The translations under genes were made by a program, and so were the position numbers. Below the pieces are notes generated by a model. The model did not search any database and was not told the origin of the DNA. It saw only the letters and a list, made by a program, of their open reading frames with translations. Positions 55,086 to 64,000 of a DNA stretch of 64,000 bases are shown here, in pieces. The DNA is from Streptomyces thinghirensis (lineage in GTDB: Bacteria > Actinomycetota > Actinomycetia > Streptomycetales > Streptomycetaceae), in NCBI GenBank assembly GCA_021502835.1, contig JAKFGP010000002.1:62001-126000 (forward strand). The letters run 5' to 3'. Within the stretch, counting starts at the first letter, position 1. Every line of letters begins with the position of its first letter.

Positions 55086-56379
55086 ATGATGTACGCGTCC
55101 GCTGAAGGTGGCGCTGCTGGGCTGTGGAGTGGTCGGCTCAGAGGTGGCGCGCATCATGACGACGCACGCCGACGACCTCCGCCGCCCGGATCGGGGCCCC
55201 GGTGGAGCTCGCGGGCGTGGCCGTACGGCGGCCCGACCGGGTGCGGGAGGGCATCGACCCCGACCTCGTCACCACCGACGCCACCGCTCTGGTCAAACGC
55301 GGGGACATCGACGTCGTGGTCGAGGTCATCGGCGAGGATCGAGCCCGCCCGGACCCTCATCACCACCGCCTTCGAGCACGTGTGCCTCCGTCGTCTCCGC
55401 CAACAAGGCCCTCCTCGCCCAGGACGGCGCCGCGCTGCACGCCGGCGGACGCCAATGGCAAGGACCTGTACTACGAGGCCGCCGTCGCCGGCGCCATCCC
55501 GCTGATTCGCCCGCTGCGCGAGTCCTCGCCGGCGACCAAGGTCAACCGGGTGCTCGGCATCGTCAACGGGGACGACCAACTTCATCCTCGACGCCATGGA
55601 CACGACCGGCGCCGGGTACCGAGGAGGCGCTCGACGAGGCCACCGCCCTCGGGTACGCGGAGGCCGACCCGACCGCCGACGTCGAGGGCTTCGACGCCGC
55701 CGCCAAGGCCGCCATCCTCGCCGGGATCGCCTTCCACACGCGCGTGCGCCTCGACGACGTCTACCGCGAGGGCATGACCGAGGTCACCGCCGCCGACTTC
55801 GCCTCCGCCAAGGAGATGGGCTGCACCATCAAGCTCCTCGCCATCTGCGAGCGGGCCGCGGACGGGGCGTCGGTCACCGCGCGCGTGCACCCCGCGATGA
55901 TCCCGCTCAGCCACCCGCTGGCGAACGTGCGCGGGGCCTACAACGCCGTCTTCGTCGAGTCCGACGCCGCCGGGCAGCTCATGTTCTACGGGCCCGGCGC
56001 CGGCGGCTCGCCGACCGCGTCCGCCGTGCTCGGCGACCTCGTCGCCGTCTGCCGCAACCGGATCGGCGGCGCGACCGGACCCGGCGAGTCCGCGTACGCC
56101 GCGCTGCCCGTCTCCCCGATGGGCGACGTCGTCACGCGGTACCACATCAGCCTCGACGTGGCCGACAAACCGGGCGTGCTCGCCCAGGTCGCGACCGTGT
56201 TCGCGGAGCACGGTGTCTCCATCGACACCGTGCGGCAGTCCGGCAAGGACGGCGAGGCCTCCCTCGTCGTCGTCACCCACCGTGCGTCCGACGCCGCCCT
56301 CGGCGGTACGGTCGAGGCGCTGCGCAAGCTCGACACCGTGCGGGGTGTCGCCAGCATCATGCGGGTTGAAGGAGAGTAA
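55086..56379 (+). CDS. hom: Homoserine dehydrogenase with C-terminal ACT domain
   Basis: Reduces aspartate semialdehyde to homoserine, the branch to threonine and methionine. ATG 55086: MMYASAEGG, then in frame [20 protein letters not shown] (NADPH loop), [98 protein letters not shown] in pieces (catalytic Lys and GTTNFIL), [56 protein letters not shown] in the ACT domain, ending SIMRVEGE. About 430 residues. From 55620 onward it is uninterrupted; before that at least six frame changes. Feedback control by threonine through the ACT domain is expected. It is separated from thrC by only 6 bp. Confidence 0.95.
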
Positions 56380-56385
56380 CCAGCA

Positions 56386-57441
56386 ATGACCCACCAGTGG
56401 CGCGGAATCATCGAGGAGTACCGGGACAGGCTGCCGTCTCCGACAGCACGCCTCGTCGTGACGCTCCGCGAGGGCGGCACGCCGCTCGTGCCCGCGCAGG
56501 TGCTCTCCGAGCGCACGGGCTGCGAGGTCCACCTCAAGGTAGAAGGTGCCAACCCGACCGGGTCCTTCGGGACCGCGGCATGACCATGGCCATCAGCAAG
56601 GCCAAGGAGGAGGGCGCGCAGGCCGTCATCTGCGCGTCCACCGGCAACACGTCCGCCTCCGCCGCCGCGTACGGCGTGCGGGCCGATGGTCTCCGCCGTC
56701 CTCGTGCCGCAGGGCAAGATCGCGCTCGGCAAGATGGGCCAGGCCTCGTGCACGGCGCGAAGATCCTCCAGGTCGACGGCAACTTCGACGACTGCCTCAC
56801 GCTCGCCCGCGCGCTGAGCTACAACTACCCCGTGGCGCTGGTCAATTCGGTCAACCCGGTGCGTATCGAGGGGCAGAAGACGGCCGCCTTCGAGATCGTG
56901 GACATGCTCGGCGACGCCCCCGACATCCACGTCCTGCCGGTGGGCAACGCGGGCAACATCACCGCGTACTGGAAGGGGTACCGGGAGTACGCCGCCGACG
57001 GGGTCAGCACGAAGGCGCCGCGCATGTGGGGGTTCCAGGCCTCCGGCAGTGCCCCGATCGTGCGCGGCGAGGTCGTCAAGGACCCGTCGACCATCGCCAC
57101 CGCCATCCGCATCGGCAACCCCGCCTCGTGGGACTTCGCGCTCGCCGCGCGGGGACGAGTCAGGCGGTGCCATCGACGAGGTGACGGACCGTGAGATCCT
57201 GCGCGCCTACCGGCTGTTGGCCTCCCAGGAGGGTGTCTTCGTGGAGCCCGCGTCCGCCGCGTCGGTGGCCGGTCTGCTGAAGGCCGCCGAGCAGGGCAAG
57301 GTCGACCCGGGGCAGCGGATCGTGTGCACCGTCACCGGCAACGGGCTCAAGGACCCGGACTGGGCCGTCGCCGGCGCCCCGCAGCCGGTCACCGTCCCGG
57401 TCGACGCGGCGACGGCGGCCGAGCGGCTCGGACTGATCTGA
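56386..57441 (+). CDS. thrC: Threonine synthase
   Basis: Converts O-phosphohomoserine to threonine with PLP. ATG 56386 with SD gaaggagag: [55 protein letters not shown]; then the Lys-bearing SFKDRG motif is garbled at 56565-56575 (ttcgggaccgc) and resumes [97 protein letters not shown] (phosphate-binding GNAGN), [22 protein letters not shown] text, [17 protein letters not shown], ending ERLGLI. About 352 residues. Frame changes near 56440, 56565, 56690, 56745 and 57150. Co-transcribed with hom. Confidence 0.94.
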
Positions 57442-57720
57442 GTCCGCGCCGCTCCCACCGGCGTACGAGGGCGTAAGCGACGTCCAGCCGGAGAAGTCAC
57501 TCAGGGGGTGCACAGGGGGCTTACGACACGCATCGTGCGCCTCCTGTGCGCCCTATGTCGCCACAGAACCTTCCTTCGATAGGCTGTACCCGAACCCGCC
57601 TGCCGCATATGCCGCTCAGCCGCGCCGGCAGCGGCGGCCACCGAGGGTTCCGCACGTCATCGATGTCAGTCGTCGAATGCCATTCGACAACCCACGCAGC
57701 TCAAGGAGAGTCATCAAGCG

Positions 57721-58652
57721 ATGGCCGGTCCAGCGTTCCGCGCCGCCGCCGTCCGGGTGCGCGTCCCCGCCACCAGCGCCAACCTCGGTCCGGGCTTCGA
57801 CGCCCTCGGGCTCGCGCTGGGTTTGTACGACGACGTGGTCGTCCGGGTGGCCGACTCAGGGCTGCACATCGACATCGCGGGTGAGGGCAGCGAGACGCTG
57901 CCGCGCGACGAGAAGCACCTCCTCGTCCGCTCCCTGCGCACCGCCTTCGACCTCCTGGGCGGACAGCCCCGCGGCCTGGAGATCGTCTGCGCCAACCGTA
58001 GTCCCGCACGGCCGCGGCCCTCGGGCTCCTCCTCCGCCGCCATCTGCGCCGGCATCGTGGCCGCGCGCGCGGTGACCATAGGCGGCGAGGCCCGCCTCGA
58101 CGATGCCGCGCTGCTCGACCTCGCCACCGAGATCGAGGGCCACCCCGACAACGTGGCGGCCTGTCTGCTGGGCGGTTTCACCCTGTCCTGGATGGATTCC
58201 GGCGCCGCCCGGGCGATCAGGATGGAGCCCGCCGATTCCATCGTTCCGGTGGTTTTCGTGCCCGGAAAGCCGGTACTGACGGAGACCGCGCGCGGTCTGC
58301 TCCCGCGCAGCGTCCCGCACGTCGACGCCGCGACCAACGCCGGCCGCGCCGCGCTGCTCGTCGAGGCGCTCACCAGGCGCCCCGAGCTGCTGCTGCCGGC
58401 CACCGAGGACCGCCTGCACCAGGAGTACCGCGCCCCGGCCATGCCGGAGAGCGCGGCACCGGTGGAGCGGCTGCGCGGCGACGGCATCCCCGCGGTGATC
58501 TCGGGTGCCGGGCCCACGGTGATGGCACTCGGCCGACGCCGACACGGCCGACAAGGTCGAGGCGCTGGCCGGGACGGACTGGGCGCCAACCGCTCAGCCT
58601 CGACCAGCAGGGCGCGAGCGTCCTGCCGCTGGCAACCTCCACTGACATTTAG
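57721..58652 (+). CDS. thrB: Homoserine kinase
   Basis: GHMP-family kinase that phosphorylates homoserine with ATP. ATG 57721 with SD aaggagag: MAGPAFRAAAVRVRVPATSA, NLGPGFDALGLALGLYDDVV, HIDIAGEGSETLPRDEKHLL, VRSLRTAFDLLGGQPRGLEI, then the ATP loop (normally PHGRGLGSSSAA; here GSSSAAICAGIVAARAV is clear after an altered stretch at 57998-58030), LLDLATEIEGHPDNVAACLL, GGFTLSWMDSGAARAI, VVFVPGKPVLTETARGLLPR, GDGIPAVISGAGPTVMAL and the end ATSTDI at TAG 58650. About 310 residues. Frame changes near 58000-58025, 58533 and 58600. It has its own 279-bp upstream gap, so probably a separate promoter from hom-thrC. Confidence 0.94.
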
Positions 58653-59072
58653 ACGCGGACGGTTGCCGGATTTCGAGAGGGGGAATGTTTGTTGGATCCG
58701 GTAGTGTTAATCTCAAGTCTGCACCCGACCCCACCATGGCGAGGTGCCTCGTGTCCCCGTCCGGGACAGACATTCTTCCGGGAGCCCCCCAGCCGCATTG
58801 TGTACTGGATGTCGTACGTGATCAGTGAGTCAGTACGGCCGACACGGACACTGGAGCGGCCGCCGGGACACGTTTCGGAGCCGGTGCGACCACGCCGCAT
58901 GACACAGACACTGGGTGCCACGGCTAGGGGAAGCGCCATCACCAGATATTCTTCCGCCGTTCAGGCGGACCCACCGCCCCGGCACGGTTCACACAGCAAG
59001 GACCGATGCCGGACAGCACTAACTCGGTCGCCGAGCCAGACAGGCCGACGTCCGCCCAGGAAGGACCACTTC
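58653..59072. other. rho upstream region
   Basis: About 420 bp without a gene I can support. It should hold the rho promoter and a long untranslated leader. A short AT-rich island (58686-58722, tgtttgttggatccgg then gtgttaatctc) stands out in the GC-rich sequence as promoter-like. aggaaggaccac before GTG 59073 is the ribosome-binding site. Rho genes are often autoregulated through such leaders; this is not shown here. Confidence 0.45.
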
Positions 59073-61186
59073 GTGAGCGACACCACCGATCTGATGGGCG
59101 CACGTGTCGAGGAGACCGCTGCCGCGCCCTCCACGGACGCCTCCGCGCCTGCCACCGGTGCCGGCCCCCGGCGGCGCCAGCGGTACCGGCCTCGAGGGCA
59201 TGGTGCTGGCCGAGCTGCAGCAGGTCGCATCCGGCCTCGGCATCAGGGGCACCGCGCGGATGCGCAAGAGCCAGCTGATCGAGGTCATCAAGGAGGCGCA
59301 GGCCGGGGGCGGAGCCCCCGCCAAGGCCGCGCCTGCCGCTGCGGACGCCGCCGGCGAGACCAAGCCGAAGCGCCGCAGCACCTCCCGGTCCCGTACGGGC
59401 GACGAGGCCCCCGCCGAGAAGGCGGAGAAGGCCGGCAAGGCCGAGAAGAAGGCGGACAAGACGGCCGCCGACAAGGCCGCCGCCCAGCAGCAGATCGACA
59501 TCCCCGGCCAGCCGTCCCCAAGGTCTCGCCCTCGGCCGACCAGGCCGGTGCCCCCGCCGACGACGCCCTCCGAGCGCCGTCGTCGCCGGGCCACCGCCGA
59601 CGGCGGGCAGCCCGTCCGCAGCCACCGAGACGGTGGCCCGTCGAGACGAAGAGCGAGCCGAAGGCCGACTCCTCCGCCCCGCAGCAGTCGCAGGGCCACC
59701 AGCAGGGCCAGGGCGACGCCCGCTCCGACGGTGAGGGCGGCGAGGGCCGCCGCCGCGACCGCCGGGACCGCGGCGACCGCGGACCGTGACCGTGGTGACC
59801 GCGACCGCGGTGACCGCGGACGTGACCGTGGTGACCGCGACCGCCGCAACAAGGGCGACGACCAGCAGAACCAGGGCGGCGGTCAGCGCCGTCAGCAGGG
59901 CGGCCAGGACCGTCAGCAGCAGCGGGCCGACGAGGACGGGGACGATTTCGAGGGCGGCCGCGCGGCCGTCGCGGCCGCTACCGGGACCGCCGTGGCCGCC
60001 GTGGGCGCGACGACATCCAGCAGGAGCCGCAGATCAACGAGGACGACGTCCTCATCCCGGTCGCCGGCATCCTCGACATCCTCGACAACTACGCGTTCAT
60101 CCGGACCTCCGGCTACCTGCCCGGCCCGAACGACGTGTACGTCTCCCTCGCCCAGGTCCGCAAGAACGGCCTGCGCAAGGGTGACCACATCACCGGTGCC
60201 GTGCGCCAGCCCAAGGAGGGCGAGCGCCGCGAGAAGTTCAACGCGCTGGTGCGCCTGGACTCCCAGAACGGCATGGCGCCCGAATCCGGGCGCGGGCGGC
60301 CGGAGTTCAACAAGCTGACGCCGCTGTACCCGCAGGACCGCCTCCGCCTGGAGGGCGGACCCCGGCGTCCTCACCACCCGCATCATCGACCTCGTCGCGC
60401 CCATCGGTAAGGGGCAGCGCGGTCTGATCGTGGCCCCGCCGAAGACCGGCAAGACCATGATCATGCAGGCGATCGCCAACGCGATCACGCACAACAACCC
60501 CGAGTGCCACCTGATGGTCGTCCTGGTCGACGAGCGTCCGGAAGAGGTCACCGACATGCAGCGGTCGGTGAAGGGCGAGGTCATCTCCTCGACCTTCGAC
60601 CGTCCGGCCGAGGACCACACCACGGTCGCCGAGCTCGCCATCGAGCGCGCCAAGCGCCTGGTGGAGCTGGGCCACGACGTGGTCGTCCTGCTCGACTCGA
60701 TCACGCGTCTGGGCCGTGCGTACAACCTCGCCGCCCCGGCCTCCGGCCGCATCCTGTCCGGTGGTGTCGACTCGACCGCCCTGTACCCGCCGAAGCGCTT
60801 CTTCGGTGCGGCCCGCAACATCGAGGACGGCGGCTCGCTGACCATCCTCGCCACCGCTCTGGTGGACACCGGGTCCCGCATGGACGAGGTCATCTTCGAG
60901 GAGTTCAAGGGCACCGGCAACGCCGAGCTCAAGCTCGACCGGAAGCTCGCCGACAAGCGCATCTTCCCGGCGGTGGACGTCGACGCGTCCGGCACCCGCA
61001 AGGAAGAGATCCTGCTCGGCAGCGACGAGCTCGCCATCACCTGGAAGCTGCGCCGGGTGCTGCACGCGCTCGACCAGCAGCAGGCGATCGAGCTGCTCCT
61101 CGACAAGATGAAGCAGACCAAGTCGAACGCGGGAGTTCCTGCTGCAGATCCAGAAGACGACTCCGACGCCCGGCAACGGCGACTGA
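59073..61186 (+). CDS. rho: Transcription termination factor Rho with long disordered insertion
   Basis: Hexameric RNA-dependent ATPase that ends transcription. GTG 59073: [20 protein letters not shown]; the N-terminal Rho domain [40 protein letters not shown] is followed by an insertion of about 250 residues rich in Ala, Lys, Arg, Asp, Gln ([16 protein letters not shown] and [14 protein letters not shown]), typical of actinobacterial Rho. Then the RNA-binding fold [40 protein letters not shown], Walker [97 protein letters not shown]. It ends near 61186. The catalytic part 60370-61130 is intact; frame changes lie near 59190, 59520, 59630, 59990, 60355 and 61130. Confidence 0.95.
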
Positions 61187-61215
61187 GTCGCAGCCGCCCC
61201 ACTCAGGCGCGGCCC

Positions 61216-61255
61216 GAAGTCCCGCCCCGTCACACAGGTGACGGGGCGGGACTTC
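61216..61255 (+). terminator. Strong hairpin terminator after rho
   Basis: gaagtcccgccccgtcac (61216-61233) and gtgacggggcgggacttc (61238-61255) form a perfect 18-bp stem with the 4-nt loop acag, followed by tgccttgt. It is 30 bp after the rho stop. Confidence 0.92.
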
Positions 61256-61392
61256 TGCCTTGTAGGATCAGCGCACTGCAGTGGGGGGAACGTATTTTCG
61301 GGTACGCCCACGGGCGATTCGTGCTGCCTTCACGGGCCTGCCCCTGCCGGGCTCTTCTCTCCTGCGAGCATTCACATCGACAGGAGACCTGA

Positions 61393-63178
61393 GTGACATC
61401 TACTCCTCGAAGAGCCCGCCTGGCTCTTCCCGCGGCCACCGCCGCACTCGCCCTGTCGGGCGCGGTCCTCGCGGCCGCCCCCGCCCAGGCGTCGGACACG
61501 ACCCCGGTCCCGCCCCAGCCGACGGTCACCGAGCAGCCGGCCGCCTCCCGGGCCGAGCTGCTGCAGCGCGTCAAGGGCTCGGGGGCCGCGCTCAAGGGCG
61601 ACACCGCCGCCGCGCCCGGGCAGCCGAAGCCCACGCCGAGCGCCGAGGCCCCGTCCACCGCCGTCGACCCGAAGATCATCGGCGGCAAGAACGCGACCAT
61701 CTCCGAGGCGCCGTGGATGGTGCAGCTGCACTACTACGACGACAAGGGCACCGCGGACCCCGCCGACGACGATGGTTACTTCTGCGGCGGCACCCTGGTG
61801 GCCCCGGCGAAGGTCCTGACCGCCGCGCACTGCGTGTACGGCCTGGACTGGTCGGAGAACGGAGCCGTCCTCGCCGGCACGGCCGAGCTGCCCGAGGGCG
61901 ACGACCTGCACGGCGGCCGGGTCGCCGGCGTGTGGCGCCAGTGGGTCAACCCCACCTACCGGCCCAGCACCATCGCGGGCGGTGACCTCGCGGTGCTGAC
62001 GCTGACCGAGGCGCTGCCGTACAAGACGCTCCGGCCGACGTCGAGCAGCGACACCGCCTCCTACGCCAACGGCACCCCGGCGACCGTGTACGGCTGGGGG
62101 GCGCACCAGCTCCACCAGCGACGACATCTCGCCGACGCTGAAGAAGGCGACGGTGCCGATGCGGTCGGACGCCGCCTGCACCTCGTACTGGGGCTCCGAC
62201 TTCGTGGCCGGCCAGATGGCCTGCGCCGGCGACCCGGCCTCCGGTCAGGACGCCGGCACGGTCTCCCCGTGCAACGGCGACTCCGGCGGCCCGCTCGTGG
62301 TCAACGGCCGGATCGCCGGCGTCGTGTCCTGGGGCGTCACTGGACTGCGTCGCGTCGGGCGCCTACGGCGTCTACGCCAAGACCCGCACCTACGCCGGCG
62401 AGGTCAACGCCCGCGTCGACGACACCGACCTCGACTTCGACGGTCTGGCGGACCTCTTCGTCCGCACGCCCGGCGGCAAGGCCTACGAGTACTACTCCCT
62501 CGGCAACCGGTGGCCCTACCTGGGCGGCCGCGTCGAGCTGGGCGACTGGAGCGGGCTGAGCCTGGTCCGCCAGGCCGACCTGGACCGCGACTTCTACCAG
62601 GACTACCTGTACCGCACCCCGGACGGCGTGCTGTACACCTTCGCGTTCAACGGCTCCGACCGCTACGAGTCGATCCGCGTCGGCGGCGGCTGGAACGCGA
62701 TGAAGGACATCCGCGTCCCGGGCGACCTGTCCGGTGACGCCCTGCCCGACCTGGTCGCCAAGGACAAGTACGGCGTCCTGTGGCTCTACCCCGGCAAGGG
62801 CAACGGAGTGTTCGGCACCCGCGTCCGGATCGGCGGCGGCTGGGCCGAGTACACGATCACCGGCAAGGGCGACTACAACCGCGACGGCAAGTCCGACCTG
62901 CTGGCGCGGGACGGCTCCGGCGTCCTGTGGCTGTACCCGGGCACCGGCAAGGCCTCCCCGGCGCTCGGCAGCCGGAGCAGGGTCGGCGGCGGCTGGTCCG
63001 TGTACAACGCCTTCGCCACCGCCGGTGACGTCACCGGCGACGGCAGGCCCGACCTGCTGGCCCGGGACACCTCCGGGGTGCTGTGGCTGTCAAGGGCACC
63101 GGCGGTACGGGTTCGGCGACGTTCAAGGACCGCAGCAGGGTCGGCGGTGGCTGGGGGGCGTTCAACCTCTTCGGCTGA
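61393..63178 (+). CDS. Secreted trypsin-like serine protease with FG-GAP repeats
   Basis: Extracellular protease of about 595 residues. GTG 61393 (SD caggagacc): [33 protein letters not shown] signal peptide, a Pro-rich spacer, then the chymotrypsin-like domain: [38 protein letters not shown] (catalytic His), [18 protein letters not shown] (Asp), [40 protein letters not shown] (Ser in GDSGGP). A C-terminal beta-propeller-like region of FG-GAP/VCBS repeats follows: [55 protein letters not shown], each followed by LWLYPG and RVGGGW. Stop at 63176-63178. Frame changes near 62100, 62340 and 63090. The repeats may bind sugars or proteins at the cell surface. Confidence 0.93.
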
Positions 63179-63207
63179 TCCCGCCGGGACCGGTTTGATC
63201 CGTGCCA

Positions 63208-63236
63208 GGGGCCGCCTCCGTCCAGGGGGCGGCCCC
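63208..63236 (+). terminator. Terminator after the serine protease gene
   Basis: ggggccgcc (63208-63216) pairs with ggcggcccc (63228-63236) around an 11-nt loop, 30 bp after the stop. Confidence 0.75.
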
Positions 63237-63521
63237 CGCGCGTTGCGATCTTCACCACATGAGCGGTGCCGCCACCGTCCGTGGGTACCCGCAGGAGCGC
63301 CCGCGGATTCCCAGGTCAGCCCTGCGAGTGTGGCCACGCCGAGTACGGTCCGTGACCATTTCCCCACCCGGCCGCCACAGACCGTTGTGCAACCCTGTCC
63401 CGAGTTCCGCCGTCTCAGCTACGGAGGGACGATGGTGAGGTACCGGTGGAAACCGCCGGAGCCGACCGACCCGACCCTGAGCGCAGGGGGGTAACCGACC
63501 GGACGAACACCCGAGGAGCAC
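63237..63521. other. Intergenic region before the LCP gene
   Basis: About 285 bp with no gene I can support; the short frames here have no conserved protein. It should contain the promoter of the LCP-family gene at 63522. Confidence 0.4.
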
Positions 63522-64000
63522 ATGTCCGCCGAGAGCACGCCGGATCCCGCGATACCCGGCCCCGGGGAGTCCCGCACCGCCGACTCCCGCCGCCGGGGCA
63601 AGGGCCGCCGCCGCAGGCCCCGCGCCAAGCGGCGCAAGGCACTCCTCGTCGCGGCCTGGAGCGCCGCGGGCATCGTCGTCCTGGGCGGCACCGGAGCCGG
63701 GGTCCTGTTCTTCAAGCTCAACGGCAACCTCACGAGCCTCGACATCGACCAGGCCCTCGGCACCGACCGGCCGGAGAAGGCCGACAACGGCTCCCAGAAC
63801 ATCCTCGTCCTGGGCTCGGACACCCGCTCCGGCGGCAACAAGAAGCTCGGCGGCGGCGCCGACGACGGCACCGCGCGCCCGACACGGCGATGGTCGTGCA
63901 CGTCTACAAGGGCCCAGAAGGCCAGGCGTGGTCTCCATCCCGCGCGACACCCTCATCGACCGCCCCGAGTGCACCGACACCGACGGCGGCGAGCACCCCG
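63522..64000 (+). CDS. LytR-CpsA-Psr (LCP) family cell-wall ligase, N-terminal part
   Basis: Membrane enzyme that transfers polymers from lipid carriers to peptidoglycan. ATG 63522 with SD gaggagc: MSAESTPDPAIPGPGESRTA, a very basic cytosolic head (RRRGKGRRRRPRAKRRKALL), one membrane helix VAAWSAAGIVVLGGTGAGVL, then FFKLNGNLTSLDIDQALGTD, SQNILVLGSDTRSGGNKKLG (the LLxGxDxR-type start of the LCP fold), DTAMVVHVYKG in two frames, VVSIPRDTLIDRPECTDTDG (SIPRD motif with pyrophosphate-binding Arg). The gene continues past the window end. Frame changes near 63882 and 63925. Confidence 0.9.
   Translation, partial: MSAESTPDPAIPGPGESRTADSRRRGKGRRRRPRAKRRKALLVAAWSAAGIVVLGGTGAGVLFFKLNGNLTSLDIDQALGTDRPEKADNGSQNILVLGSDTRSGGNKKLGGGADDGTARPTRRWSCTSTRAQKARRGLHPARHPHRPPRVHRHRRRRAP

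Noticed and set aside
61216..61255. A mobile-element end or operator
   Set aside because: The perfect stem-loop just after rho and before a promoter gap is best explained as a transcription terminator.

Overview
The window is GC-rich actinobacterial DNA and is almost certainly from a Streptomyces. It carries a complete whiE-type spore-pigment polyketide cluster, a conservon (CvnA-D), the fused actinobacterial 2-oxoglutarate decarboxylase/dehydrogenase Kgd, and a HAIR box before lon. The order kgd - two-component pair - lon - conservon - PBP/RodA - Ku/LigD - whiE - tRNA-Arg - lysA-hom-thrC-thrB-rho matches what I recall of the S. coelicolor core chromosome. That recollection is not a database result.

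Most genes, including essential ones (lon, kgd, lysA, hom, thrC, thrB, rho), are broken by many single-base insertions and deletions. The conserved protein can nearly always be followed from frame to frame, so I annotate each gene over its whole span and read the breaks as sequencing or assembly errors, not gene decay. A 95-bp A/GA/G simple-sequence block inside the NERD gene near 34.7 kb has the same flavour. Starts and stops given for such genes are the most plausible ones; some C-terminal ends stay uncertain.

Layout. 0-6 kb: malic enzyme tail, GC-rich intergenic repeats, a quinone oxidoreductase, a small HTH protein overlapping a Clp-N-domain protein, a DUF4097/PadR pair, small hypotheticals. 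6-12 kb: kgd, then a response regulator/histidine kinase pair. 12-18 kb: a spermidine-synthase-like protein, lon with its HspR-type operator, a secreted GH25 lysozyme, a MarR regulator and a PP2C-like phosphatase. 18-24.3 kb: the conservon cvnABCD, overlapping like one operon, followed by a styrene-monooxygenase-like flavoprotein. 24-28 kb: NlpC/P60 hydrolase, a TetR regulator with an AurF-like diiron oxygenase, a DUF3291 protein. 28-34.4 kb: a penicillin-binding protein with RodA/FtsW partner, an SH3 protein, a lipoprotein/histidine kinase pair, a tyrosine phosphatase. 34.5-42 kb: NERD protein, divergent LigD polymerase and Ku (end joining), a QPG-repeat membrane protein, deazaflavin and PPOX enzymes, MarR, DUF4142 and DUF3152 secreted proteins.

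42.3-50.5 kb is whiE: ORFs I-VII on the minus strand (monooxygenase-like, cupin, KS, chain-length factor, ACP, two cyclases) and the FAD hydroxylase ORF VIII divergent. ORF VIII is preceded by five tandem 22-23-bp repeats and contains a Gly/Pro-rich insertion. 50.6-64 kb: a patatin, tRNA-Arg(CCG), a CheY-like regulator, then an aspartate-family amino-acid block (DALR protein, lysA, hom, thrC, thrB), rho with a perfect terminator, a secreted trypsin-like protease with FG-GAP repeats, and the start of an LCP cell-wall ligase.
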